From DATAUK01 sp036268295 (GTDB taxonomy: Bacteria; Actinomycetota; Actinomycetes; JAFAQI01), in assembly GCA_036268295.1 (NCBI GenBank), contig DATAUK010000002.1, forward strand, positions 1-62,257: a stretch of 62,257 bases of DNA, written 5' to 3'. The notes beneath the pieces were generated by a model, which saw only the letters and a program-made list of their open reading frames with translations, was not told the origin of the DNA and made no database searches. The position numbers and the translations under genes are program-made. Positions 9,501 through 16,458 of the stretch are shown here, one piece after another; position 1 is the stretch's first letter, and each line of letters opens with the position of its first letter.

Positions 9501-9681
9501 TGTGCTCGGCGGTGCGTGGCGGCGATCCGGCCCAGACCGCATCGGCCAGCGCCACGGTCGCAACGACCGTGCCGCCGAGCACGCCAAGGACACCGATGAC
9601 CGCGCGCTGCCTCGGCCCACCGATCCCTAGCGGCTCGCCCCCGTCGATGACCGAAACGGGGCCGAGCACGTCGACCCGCAC
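6583..9681 (-). CDS. AfsR/SARP-type transcriptional regulator with NTPase and TPR domains
   Basis: The 1032-residue protein has an N-terminal winged-helix output domain (about residues 1-90), a bacterial transcriptional activator domain (about 95-240; EPYRERRWELLILGLYRAGRQ), an AP/STAND-type ATPase with Walker A GPLGVGKTRLA (about 287-297) and a LLVLDAAEQ Walker B-like stretch, then a long C-terminal TPR-like helical region. This is the AfsR architecture: a DNA-binding regulator that integrates signals by ATP hydrolysis, often controlling secondary metabolism. No biosynthetic cluster is adjacent, so the targets are unknown. GTG 9681 is preceded by TAGGGT (9688-9693, minus) ending 6 bases upstream, which suggests a leaderless mRNA. 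Confidence 0.9.
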   Translation of the reverse strand: MRVDVLGPVSVIDGGEPLGIGGPRQRAVIGVLGVLGGTVVATVALADAVWAGSPPRTAEHTLHNYVLRLRRVGLEIARIGDGYRLDTPTDAAAVEHAVREAQSLGGRARRKLLSEALGLVRGTPGQGLADVELTRARCAGLAELIDTLREDAASAALDGATTADAAGRLVPELRGLTTAEPYRERRWELLILGLYRAGRQSEALEAFAAARGLLAQDLGIDPSPSLRRLQQAVLSQDPALAAPGKPAMPAVAGGGRALPGLATRLVGRVDEREALRSALATSRIVTLLGPLGVGKTRLAMEVARDQDRPVWFVALEGLPAPTSVAESALAVVSPTSRASDPRDGLRSALAASDGLLVLDAAEQRVAEIAGLAGELLAGCPDIRLLVTSRQTLGLRDEATMLLGALTVADRRALLIDRARLSDPGFGLTAADVEPADRLGTLVDGLPLGIELVARHLRLLSVGELADRVDADLDRWTAGAGQQAAGLVGAVAVSVGELAPELRNVLTRLAVLAAEADLELVHDVAAPGASDDWTFDAIATLVDRSLVQVRAGPAGVRYGLLLSVRRHCLTLLDEAEHQAVGRAYVDAVLRRTARLAAGLRSERRAEMLLALDADGPHIRAALAASIDGGEAGAALRVATELADYWLARRPGEGLAWLQRLLAVAPVTGVDRARVLLQMGHLTYWLTEFDLGARLLTEARDLLCDPGASTDAEDRVVLGRVLRRLGAIAAARDDVENARALLAESVAVLRDVDDATEEAISLLHLGSLLADESRSAEALPLLIRAREVLRAAGDPLQEGHALAALNLAWWKAGDPVAAIGAGERALERFGELGHRPTEGVVAYRLSAIARSLGRAEDARRYAEVALAAGLQTGTRTTTALAQLALARLDLDLDLDERPTGSDPAATGDSVAIAAGRVVAALELLDSATDRWVLAAALETTARLQTSRELPALALLERAAELRLMIGQPAPPDDVAELALVADRARELERDRRAGAVRADAVVPDVSDPAALRAWALDLCWAIGPGASSTAAAHS

Positions 9682-9718
9682 AGCCCGACCCTACGGACAC
9701 CTGCGGTGGCGGACCAAA

Positions 9719-9745
9719 CCGGTTCGCTACCGCGAGCCGAACCGG
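9719..9745 (-). terminator. Hairpin after DUF2630 gene
   Basis: CCGGTTCG (9719-9726) and CGAACCGG (9738-9745) form a perfect 8-bp stem with an 11-base loop. It lies 3 bases beyond the DUF2630 stop codon and upstream of the AfsR-type gene on the same strand. There is no T-tract, as is common in high-GC actinobacteria. The likely role is to separate the two transcripts. Confidence 0.45.
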
Positions 9746-9748
9746 CGA

Positions 9749-9982
9749 CTACTGCAGGTAACCCTCGACCTCGGAGGTCGGCCGTTCCGCAGCAGCTGAC
9801 GGATCGGCGCCGGCACCGCGAAGCGCGTCACGTTGCCGCAACAGATCCCAGCACTGGTCGAGTGAGACCTCGAGGCGAGCCAGCTGTGCCCGCTGCTCCT
9901 CGGTGTGGTTGGACTGCGAGCGAAGGTGATGTTCCTCGTCGACCAGCTTGGTGATGGTCTCGTGGATCTGATCGTCTTCCAT
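9749..9982 (-). CDS. DUF2630 family protein
   Basis: The 77-residue protein matches the small actinobacterial DUF2630 family along its length: an acidic start (MEDDQIHETITKLVDEEH), a central coiled-coil-like helix, and the family signature LDQCWDLLRQRDALR followed by a VEGYL tail. Its function is unknown, and it has no signal peptide or membrane segment. ATG 9982 follows an AGAGGAAG ribosome-binding site. It sits between the sedolisin and AfsR-type genes, separated from the latter by a hairpin. Confidence 0.85.
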   Translation of the reverse strand: MEDDQIHETITKLVDEEHHLRSQSNHTEEQRAQLARLEVSLDQCWDLLRQRDALRGAGADPSAAAERPTSEVEGYLQ

Positions 9983-10012
9983 GCACTTCCTCTCGCGTCG
10001 ACCACTCGCCGA

Positions 10013-13000
10013 TCAGGCGGGGTCGTGGATGAAGTAGGCCTTCGGCGACTGTCCCGGCAAGCCGTGGCCACGGCTGTTGACCGCCTTGACCGTGACACGG
10101 TAGTCCCAGCCGGCACGCAGCCCGGCGACGGTAGCCTTGCGGGCCTTGCCGTTCTTCGTCCTCACGACCACCGTCGGCGGCTTCTTGGCGCCTGGCTTGA
10201 AGCTGTTCCGGAACGAGATCGCGCTCACGATGTAACGGGTGATGGCGTGGCCACCGTTGGACGCGGGTGCCTTCCAGGTCACCGCGAGCGACCTGCCGTG
10301 AGGCTTTGCGATGACGTCTCTGGCCGGCGCCGGGACGCTCGTCTTGTAGCTGAAGGTCGCCGCTGCCGTCTCCGTGCTCGGCCTGCCCTGCACGACGCTC
10401 TCGACGGTCGAGACGGTGATGTCGACCTTCGAGCCTGCCTTGCCGGGCGGTGACACCGCGTCGATCTCGGTATCGCTCCCGTTGGTCAGGAGCTCCGGCG
10501 CGTTGAACCCCGCTGCGGGCACATTCCCGAACTTGACGCTGACCGCGTCCGCGAGGTTCTGGCCCCTGATGATGACCTTCGTGCCACCGGACGCCGGTCC
10601 TGACTTGGTGCTGACCGAGGTCACGATCGGGTTGTCGGGCTGGAAGAAGTCGATCAACGAGTTGTCGAAGCTCTTCTGGCTGGTCGGCCCCGAGCAGAAC
10701 GTCACCGTACAGACCGTCGCGACGAACACGCCGGGGTTGCTAGCGGGTGTCGTGCCCGAGATAACGCCGTCCGAGGTCGCGCTGTAACCGGAGTGCTGAT
10801 CGGTGCTCAGCGGCGCCTCGACGTACTCGTAGCTGAGCTCGCCGCCGTCGGCGTTGTTGATGCCTTGGAAGCCCTCGCCCTGGATCGTGAAGGCCGCGCC
10901 GCCGGTATCGATCGCGGCGCCCGGACTGATCGAGGTGACCTGCGGAACGCCGGCGTACCTGATGATCGAGGGTGCAGAGAGTCCCTCGATCGACTGCACC
11001 GTCAGGTTGCGCGTGAACGGTTCGGTCGTCGGGTTGTGCCCGTTGAGCGTCACCTGGAGCTCGGTGGGCGAGACGCTGTCGATGGTGAAGTCCTGGTCGT
11101 TCGCGATCGTCGGGTCGCCGATGTTGACCCACGGCGTGCCGAGACTGTCGAAGCCGGTGCCATCGATCGTGGCGATGGTTGTGCCCTGCTCACTGACCCA
11201 GGTGGTAGGGTCGCCGGCCGAGGTCGTGGTGACCGACGAGATTGCTGGCGTAGCCAGGTAGTCGTACTCGGACGACACCGGGACCACCTCGCACGTGGCG
11301 TTGGTGACGCAGTCCGGAATCGGGGTCCCGCCGCTGATGCCGGTGAACGGCACGCCGGAGTACGGCGTGTGGATGACTGCGGTCGCACTCGGACCGTTCG
11401 TGTTGCTCACGACGACCTGGGCCTGGCAGATGTCGGTAGCCGGATCGTTGCCACTGGCACAGGTCGAGCCGATCGAGGAGTACGCCGGGACCGTCATCGT
11501 CAGCTTTGTACCGTCGGAATTCACGTTGGTGACGGTCGCGGCCATGCCGCCAACCGTGACGCCGGTCTCGCCGGTGAAGTCGGACCCGTAGACGGTGACC
11601 GTGTTGCCGCCCGCCAGCGGGCCGCCGGTCGCCAGCACGCCGGACACCGAAGGCAGCGGTGTCACCGTTGTGCCGTCGACGTAGAGCAGCGTGCTCGTGG
11701 CGTTCGGAATCGACGAGACAGCGGAAGTGCCATCAGAGCCGGTGGGGACCGTGACGCTGACGATCGCATGCCCGCTGCCGTCCTGCGGGCCGATCCCGCC
11801 GGTGCCGGCCTGCGACGCGGTCGGCATCACGGTGACGACGATCGAGTTGGCGACCACCGACCAGTCACTCGTCGGAACGTCGTAGCCGCCGATCGACACC
11901 GCCGTCGCGCCGGCGAGACCGGTGCCGTCGATCGTCAGCGGCACCGTCGTGGCCGACTCAGTGGTCGGCGTCAGCGACGTGATCGCCGGTCTGACTGCGG
12001 GCGCGGCAAGCGAGCACAGATCCGCGGCGAGGCCGACGCCACCGGTCGGGCTGGTGAGCTCGGGCGTGCCGAGACCGGACGCCATGTCGTAGCCGGTCTT
12101 TGTCTTGTAGGACTGGCCGGCCCACAGGTCGTACACATCGTTGTTGCCGCTGGTGATGTCGTTGAATGACGCCGTGTAGTCCGCCGGGATCGAAGCCACC
12201 GCGTACAGCGACGGGGTGGCGAACCCGACCGACGAGGTAGCGCAGCCGCTCGACGCGTCGATGTCGGCCAGCATCGCCGCCCACAGCGGCGTCGAGGACG
12301 AGGTGCCTCCGAACGTGGTCCAGCCGCCGTACTCGGCTGCATAGACCGTGATCGCGCCGGTGTATTCATCGGCCTGGGCCGAGACGTCGGGAAGCTCACG
12401 GCACAGCACGCCGGTGCCGGACTGCGGGCAGGCCTGGGCGCCGTTGGTCACGCCGGTCTGGGCCGCCGCAGTGTCGAGGAATGGCTGCTGCCAGCTCGGC
12501 GCCCCCCACGTCTGCGAGATGCCGCCGCCACCGCCGCCACCGGCGCTGCCGTCGTTCCAGACCTGCTCGCTTGCCGGGTTGCTGGCGTTGGTGATCGTGG
12601 TGCCGCCGACCGAGGTGACGAACGGCTGGCTCGACGGGTCGCCGGTGGAAAGCGTCGGAGTGGCCGGGGTCGGCGCGTCGTAGGCGCATCCGTCGGAGCC
12701 GGCATCGCCGGATGAGGAGAAGACGGTCTGGCCCTGCAGCGCGGCCTGCTCGAAGATCTCGTTCTCCAGCGGGACCGATCCGGGGTCGCCGTTGATCGCA
12801 TCCGCCTCGCAGAGACCCCAACTCGTCGAGATGACGTTCGCCGTGTCGTCCGAGACGATCTTGTTGTACTCGTCGAGGCCGCCTGAATCGGTGTTTGGGG
12901 CTTGGTAGACGTCGATGTTCGCGCCCGGCGCGAGACCGGAGACGTCGTCGATGTCCAGGATCGACTCGCCACTGCCCTCACCGGTGCCGGGGCCGCCGTC

Positions 13001-13960
13001 GACATTGGTGACCGAGAGCCGGGACGCCATCTGCGCTGCCTTGGTCGCGCCGTAGTAGCAGGTGTCGAAGGCGGTCAGGTCGGTCTGCGAGAACGGCTCG
13101 AGCTCGTAGATCGCCACCGTCTGGCCGACGCCGGTGTCGCCGGTCTTGTAGAGACCGTCGGCGCCGTACGCGTGAGCGATCTGGTCGTCGGTGAGGCCGC
13201 CGAACTCGTTCGCGATCCCGGTCGCCGCCGAGCAGGCGACCGGTCCGGGAGCAGCACCGGTCGCGTTGGAGTGAGTTGGCGAGGTCGCGGGCTTCGTCGC
13301 GTGCCGCAGCGATGACGACGGCCGGACCAGAGTGTCGAGGCCGGTGACTCCCACCACCTGCGAGGCGACGGATGCGGGGAACGACACCGCGCTGGTCGTG
13401 GCCGTGCCGGTGCGCCCGCCTGCCAGCCGGTACGACGCGATGTGAGTGCGGAACGCGGTCTGGGCCTGGCCGATCGAGCCACTGAAGTGGACGAGCAGCC
13501 CGTTGCTCGAGACCGAGGTCACCTTGAGGTGAGCCGAACGCAGAGCGTCTTCCACGCCGTTGATCGTGGCTGCCGTCGGGCCGTAGCTCTGCGCGAACGA
13601 CCCGCGGCTGATGTAGCGACGGAAGCTCTTCGAGCGCGGGTTGGAAACCGCGAGCGCGGCCTTCTGCAGCGCCGCGGCGTTGCGCGGTGCCAGGCCGACC
13701 GCACCGCTGATCTTGATGCTGGTGCTTGCCGCGCCGACCTTGTGCGCGCCAGCCGGCAACCGCGGTGCGCTGCTGACCCGCGCGAAGCGGGTCGGGGCAT
13801 GACTCGCACCAAGTGCAGAAACCGGCGTCGCGACGAATCCGGCGATCACGATCGCCGACGCGCCGATCGTCACGACCCGAAGTGGCCGTCGTACAGCCCA
13901 AAATCGCGGCGAACCGCTCGTTGCTTGGTTACTGGTGCGGTTCGCGCCCCGTGAGTTCAC
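10013..13960 (-). CDS. Secreted sedolisin (S53) peptidase with IPT/TIG and fibronectin type III domains
   Basis: This 1315-residue exported protease starts at GTG 13960 behind AAGGTGG. After a long signal peptide with a transmembrane core (about residues 28-50) comes a pro-kumamolisin activation domain (about 60-210; NPRSKSFRRYIS), then the catalytic domain. The sedolisin residues are visible: ESILDIDD near residue 333 (Glu and Asp of the triad), SSGDAGSDG near 418 (oxyanion Asp), and GGTSSSTP near 553 (nucleophile Ser). Four or so Ig-like IPT/TIG repeats follow (about 660-1200), then a C-terminal fibronectin type III domain (about 1220-1310). It is probably an acid-active endopeptidase held at the surface or released. 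It is unusually long because of the repeats. Confidence 0.92.
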   Translation of the reverse strand: MNSRGANRTSNQATSGSPRFWAVRRPLRVVTIGASAIVIAGFVATPVSALGASHAPTRFARVSSAPRLPAGAHKVGAASTSIKISGAVGLAPRNAAALQKAALAVSNPRSKSFRRYISRGSFAQSYGPTAATINGVEDALRSAHLKVTSVSSNGLLVHFSGSIGQAQTAFRTHIASYRLAGGRTGTATTSAVSFPASVASQVVGVTGLDTLVRPSSSLRHATKPATSPTHSNATGAAPGPVACSAATGIANEFGGLTDDQIAHAYGADGLYKTGDTGVGQTVAIYELEPFSQTDLTAFDTCYYGATKAAQMASRLSVTNVDGGPGTGEGSGESILDIDDVSGLAPGANIDVYQAPNTDSGGLDEYNKIVSDDTANVISTSWGLCEADAINGDPGSVPLENEIFEQAALQGQTVFSSSGDAGSDGCAYDAPTPATPTLSTGDPSSQPFVTSVGGTTITNASNPASEQVWNDGSAGGGGGGGISQTWGAPSWQQPFLDTAAAQTGVTNGAQACPQSGTGVLCRELPDVSAQADEYTGAITVYAAEYGGWTTFGGTSSSTPLWAAMLADIDASSGCATSSVGFATPSLYAVASIPADYTASFNDITSGNNDVYDLWAGQSYKTKTGYDMASGLGTPELTSPTGGVGLAADLCSLAAPAVRPAITSLTPTTESATTVPLTIDGTGLAGATAVSIGGYDVPTSDWSVVANSIVVTVMPTASQAGTGGIGPQDGSGHAIVSVTVPTGSDGTSAVSSIPNATSTLLYVDGTTVTPLPSVSGVLATGGPLAGGNTVTVYGSDFTGETGVTVGGMAATVTNVNSDGTKLTMTVPAYSSIGSTCASGNDPATDICQAQVVVSNTNGPSATAVIHTPYSGVPFTGISGGTPIPDCVTNATCEVVPVSSEYDYLATPAISSVTTTSAGDPTTWVSEQGTTIATIDGTGFDSLGTPWVNIGDPTIANDQDFTIDSVSPTELQVTLNGHNPTTEPFTRNLTVQSIEGLSAPSIIRYAGVPQVTSISPGAAIDTGGAAFTIQGEGFQGINNADGGELSYEYVEAPLSTDQHSGYSATSDGVISGTTPASNPGVFVATVCTVTFCSGPTSQKSFDNSLIDFFQPDNPIVTSVSTKSGPASGGTKVIIRGQNLADAVSVKFGNVPAAGFNAPELLTNGSDTEIDAVSPPGKAGSKVDITVSTVESVVQGRPSTETAAATFSYKTSVPAPARDVIAKPHGRSLAVTWKAPASNGGHAITRYIVSAISFRNSFKPGAKKPPTVVVRTKNGKARKATVAGLRAGWDYRVTVKAVNSRGHGLPGQSPKAYFIHDPA

Positions 13961-14245
13961 GCTGCCACCTTCTGCTCTCGCCGATCGACTGGACCGACCG
14001 GACCTTGACGCGAGTCATTGGATCACGTCACGGCCGCACCCTAGTCCGGCCGGCGACCACACCCTCGCACTGGCCGCGCTCCGCAACCGAGAACACTCCG
14101 AACCGTTGCAAAAAGTTCACCTGTTCGGCACCGATCTCCATGCCGAGCAGCGAGACTTCTTGCCAATGGCTGTCGATCCGGGCCACACCGGGTCGTCGAA
14201 GGGTTAGCCGGCTCGAATCCCGAGCCCAACCGGAGGGACCTCAGC

Positions 14246-14578
14246 ATGTCGCAGTACCTGATCCTGATCTACGAAGACGAAGCCGGGTACGTCGAAGGCG
14301 GCGAGGCGATCTGGGCCGAGGTCGGCGCCGAGCACGGCGGGTTCGGTCAGGCCAACGAGAAGGCGCTCCTCGGTGGCAACGCGCTGCAGCCGTCGCCGAC
14401 CGCGACGTCGATCCGAGGCGGTGTCGTGACCGACGGGCCGTTCGCCGAGACCAAGGAGGCGCTCGGTGGCTACTACCTGATCGAGGCGGCCAATCTGGAC
14501 GAGGCGATCGCGATCGCCAAGCAGGTCCCCGCCCGGTTCGGCGGCGTCGAGGTCCGGCCGATCATGGTGCTCGGCTAA
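14246..14578 (+). CDS. YCII/DGPF-domain protein
   Basis: The 110-residue protein is of the YCII family: start MSQYLILIYEDEAG, the conserved VTDGPFAETKEALGGYYLIEA segment (about residues 60-80) and a REPIM-like end (VEVRPIMVLG). ATG 14246 follows a clear GGAGGGA site. YCII proteins of this DGPF subtype are encoded next to ECF42-type sigma factors, exactly as here (10-base gap). Their biochemical activity is unknown. The pairing suggests a role in sigma-factor signalling. Confidence 0.9.
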   Translation: MSQYLILIYEDEAGYVEGGEAIWAEVGAEHGGFGQANEKALLGGNALQPSPTATSIRGGVVTDGPFAETKEALGGYYLIEAANLDEAIAIAKQVPARFGGVEVRPIMVLG

Positions 14579-14587
14579 GCGGTAGGG

Positions 14588-15844
14588 GTGGAGCAGACGC
14601 AGGACTGCGTCGCGGCAGCCGTCGCCGACGCGCACCGCCGCGAGTGGGGCTTCGTCCTCGCCGCGACGTTGCGCGTCACCGGCGATGTCGACCTCGCCGA
14701 GGAGTGCGTCCAGGACGCTTACGCCAAGGCGTTGCAGGTCTGGGCGTCGCGAGGCATCCCGGACCGGCCTGGCGGCTGGCTCACCACCGTGGCGCGTCAC
14801 CGGGCGCTCGACCTGCGTCGCCGGGAGGCCACGTTGGCTCGCGCACTGCCGTTGCTGGTCGACGATCAAGGCGAGCCGGCCGCGGATGTCGTGGTCGCGG
14901 CCGGGGAGATTCCGGACGACCGGCTCCGGCTGATCTGTACCTGTTGCCACCCCGCGCTCGCGCCGGAGGCCCAGGTGGCGCTGACGCTGCGCCTGTTGTG
15001 CGGGCTGACGACCGCGGAGGTCGCCCGGGCGTTTCTGGTGAGCGAGCCGACAATGGCGGCCCGGCTGACCCGCGCCAAGAAGAAGATCGCGGCCGCGAGG
15101 ATCCCCTACCGGGTGCCGCCGGCCGACGAGCTGCCGCAACGGCTCACCGGTGTGCTCGCGGTGGTGCACCTCGTCTTCACGACCGGCCACACCGCTCCGG
15201 TCAGCGACGACCTGGTGCGGCGGGACCTCGTGGAACGCGCCCTCGATCTGGCCAGGATGCTGCGGCTGCTGCTGCCTCGCGACCCCGACGTCGCAGGGCT
15301 GCTTGCCCTGATCCTGCTCACCGACGCCCGTCGCAGCACCCGAGTCGACCGGACCGGCCGGTTGCTGCTGCTCGAGGAGCAGGACCGCTCGCAGTGGAAC
15401 GCCGCCGAGATCCGCGAAGGCCTGCTGCTGGTGCGCGAGGCCTCAGACCATCGGCCGCCGGGACGTTACGCACTGCAGGCGGCGATCGCCGCGGTCCACG
15501 CCTCCGCTCGGTCCTGGGCCGACACCGACTGGGATGAGGTCGTCGCGTTGTATGACGTCCTCTGCACGATCTGGCCGTCGCCGGTCGTCGCGCTGAACCG
15601 CGCCGTCGCGGTCGGGATGGCACAGGGCCCGGAAGCCGGCCTTCGGGCGATCGACGCGGTCGCCGATGAGCCCGAGCTTGCCGGCTATCGCTACCTGCCA
15701 GCCGCACGGGCCGACTTCCTGCGTCGGGCCGGACGCGCTGGTGAGGCCCGCTCGCAGTACGCCGAGGCGATTGCGTTGTCCGACAACAGCGTCGAGCGCG
15801 AGTTCCTGACCGGCCGGATGCGCGGCCTCGATCCGGGAATCTGA
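14588..15844 (+). CDS. ECF sigma factor, DUF6596/ECF42-type
   Basis: The 418-residue sigma factor has region 2 near the N-terminus (AEECVQDAYAKALQVW, GGWLTTVARHRALDLRRR; about residues 35-80), region 4 (LRLLCGLTTAEVARAFLVSEPTMAARLTRAK; about 138-168), and a long C-terminal extension (about 180-418, DUF6596/TPR-like) typical of ECF42. No anti-sigma factor is adjacent. ECF42 members are thought to be controlled through the extension and the linked DGPF protein. The start is GTG 14588, just after the upstream stop, so translation is probably coupled. Confidence 0.9.
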   Translation: MEQTQDCVAAAVADAHRREWGFVLAATLRVTGDVDLAEECVQDAYAKALQVWASRGIPDRPGGWLTTVARHRALDLRRREATLARALPLLVDDQGEPAADVVVAAGEIPDDRLRLICTCCHPALAPEAQVALTLRLLCGLTTAEVARAFLVSEPTMAARLTRAKKKIAAARIPYRVPPADELPQRLTGVLAVVHLVFTTGHTAPVSDDLVRRDLVERALDLARMLRLLLPRDPDVAGLLALILLTDARRSTRVDRTGRLLLLEEQDRSQWNAAEIREGLLLVREASDHRPPGRYALQAAIAAVHASARSWADTDWDEVVALYDVLCTIWPSPVVALNRAVAVGMAQGPEAGLRAIDAVADEPELAGYRYLPAARADFLRRAGRAGEARSQYAEAIALSDNSVEREFLTGRMRGLDPGI

Positions 15845-15877
15845 AACCTGTCGTCGCGGCTTCGTAGGCTGGCTGAC

Positions 15878-16417
15878 ATGGCAACCGGAATTGCGCTGTT
15901 CGAGACCGCGATCGGCCCCTGTGGCATCGCCTGGGGCGATAGCGGGATCTGCGGTGTCCAGCTGCCGGAGACGACTGAGACAGCAACCCGCTCACGGCTG
16001 GCCCGGACCCATCCGGGTGCGTCGGTTCAGGAGCCGCCGCCCGACATCGAGGTCGCGATCACCCGAATCACTGCCCTGCTCGCCGGGGAGCCGGACGACT
16101 TGCACGACGTCGACGTCGACCTCCACGCAGTGCCGGAGTTCAACCGGCGGGTCTACGACCTCGCGCGAGCGGTCGGACCGGGACAGACGACGACGTACGG
16201 CGAGATCGCGACCGAGCTCGGCGCACCGCTGGCGGCGCGCGAGGTCGGACAGGCACTCGGGCGCAATCCGGTGCCGTTGATCGTGCCGTGTCATCGCGTG
16301 CTCGCCGCCGGTGGCAAGGTCGGCGGCTTCTCCGCCCAGGGCGGCGTGACCACCAAGCTGCGGCTGCTCGACATCGAAGGCGCCGCGCCGAACGGACAGC
16401 CGTCGCTGTTCGGCTAA
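15878..16417 (+). CDS. ogt: Methylated-DNA-protein cysteine methyltransferase (Ogt-type)
   Basis: The 179-residue suicide repair protein removes O6-alkyl groups from guanine. The active-site motif PCHRVLA (about residues 138-144) holds the acceptor Cys, preceded by the helix-turn-helix region TTYGEIATELGAP and GQALGRNPVPLIV, the expected layout of the C-terminal MGMT domain. No ADA N-terminal domain is present. ATG 15878 lacks a Shine-Dalgarno, but TAGGCT (15865-15870) ends 7 bases upstream, which suggests a leaderless transcript separate from the sigma gene. Confidence 0.93.
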   Translation: MATGIALFETAIGPCGIAWGDSGICGVQLPETTETATRSRLARTHPGASVQEPPPDIEVAITRITALLAGEPDDLHDVDVDLHAVPEFNRRVYDLARAVGPGQTTTYGEIATELGAPLAAREVGQALGRNPVPLIVPCHRVLAAGGKVGGFSAQGGVTTKLRLLDIEGAAPNGQPSLFG

Positions 16418-16458
16418 CCGGTTCTGTTGACCGATTTGGCCAATTTTGATTACGCCAT

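Noticed and set aside
7834..9630. 598-codon open frame on the plus strand
   Set aside because: It lies antisense within the AfsR-like gene. Composition is Arg/Gln-rich with no domain, and the minus-strand frame has clear winged-helix, BTAD and P-loop motifs.
14205..14230. tRNA-like T-arm (GGCTCGAATCCCGAGCC)
   Set aside because: No acceptor, D or anticodon arm can be built from the bases before it. It is a short hairpin in the leader of the YCII gene.
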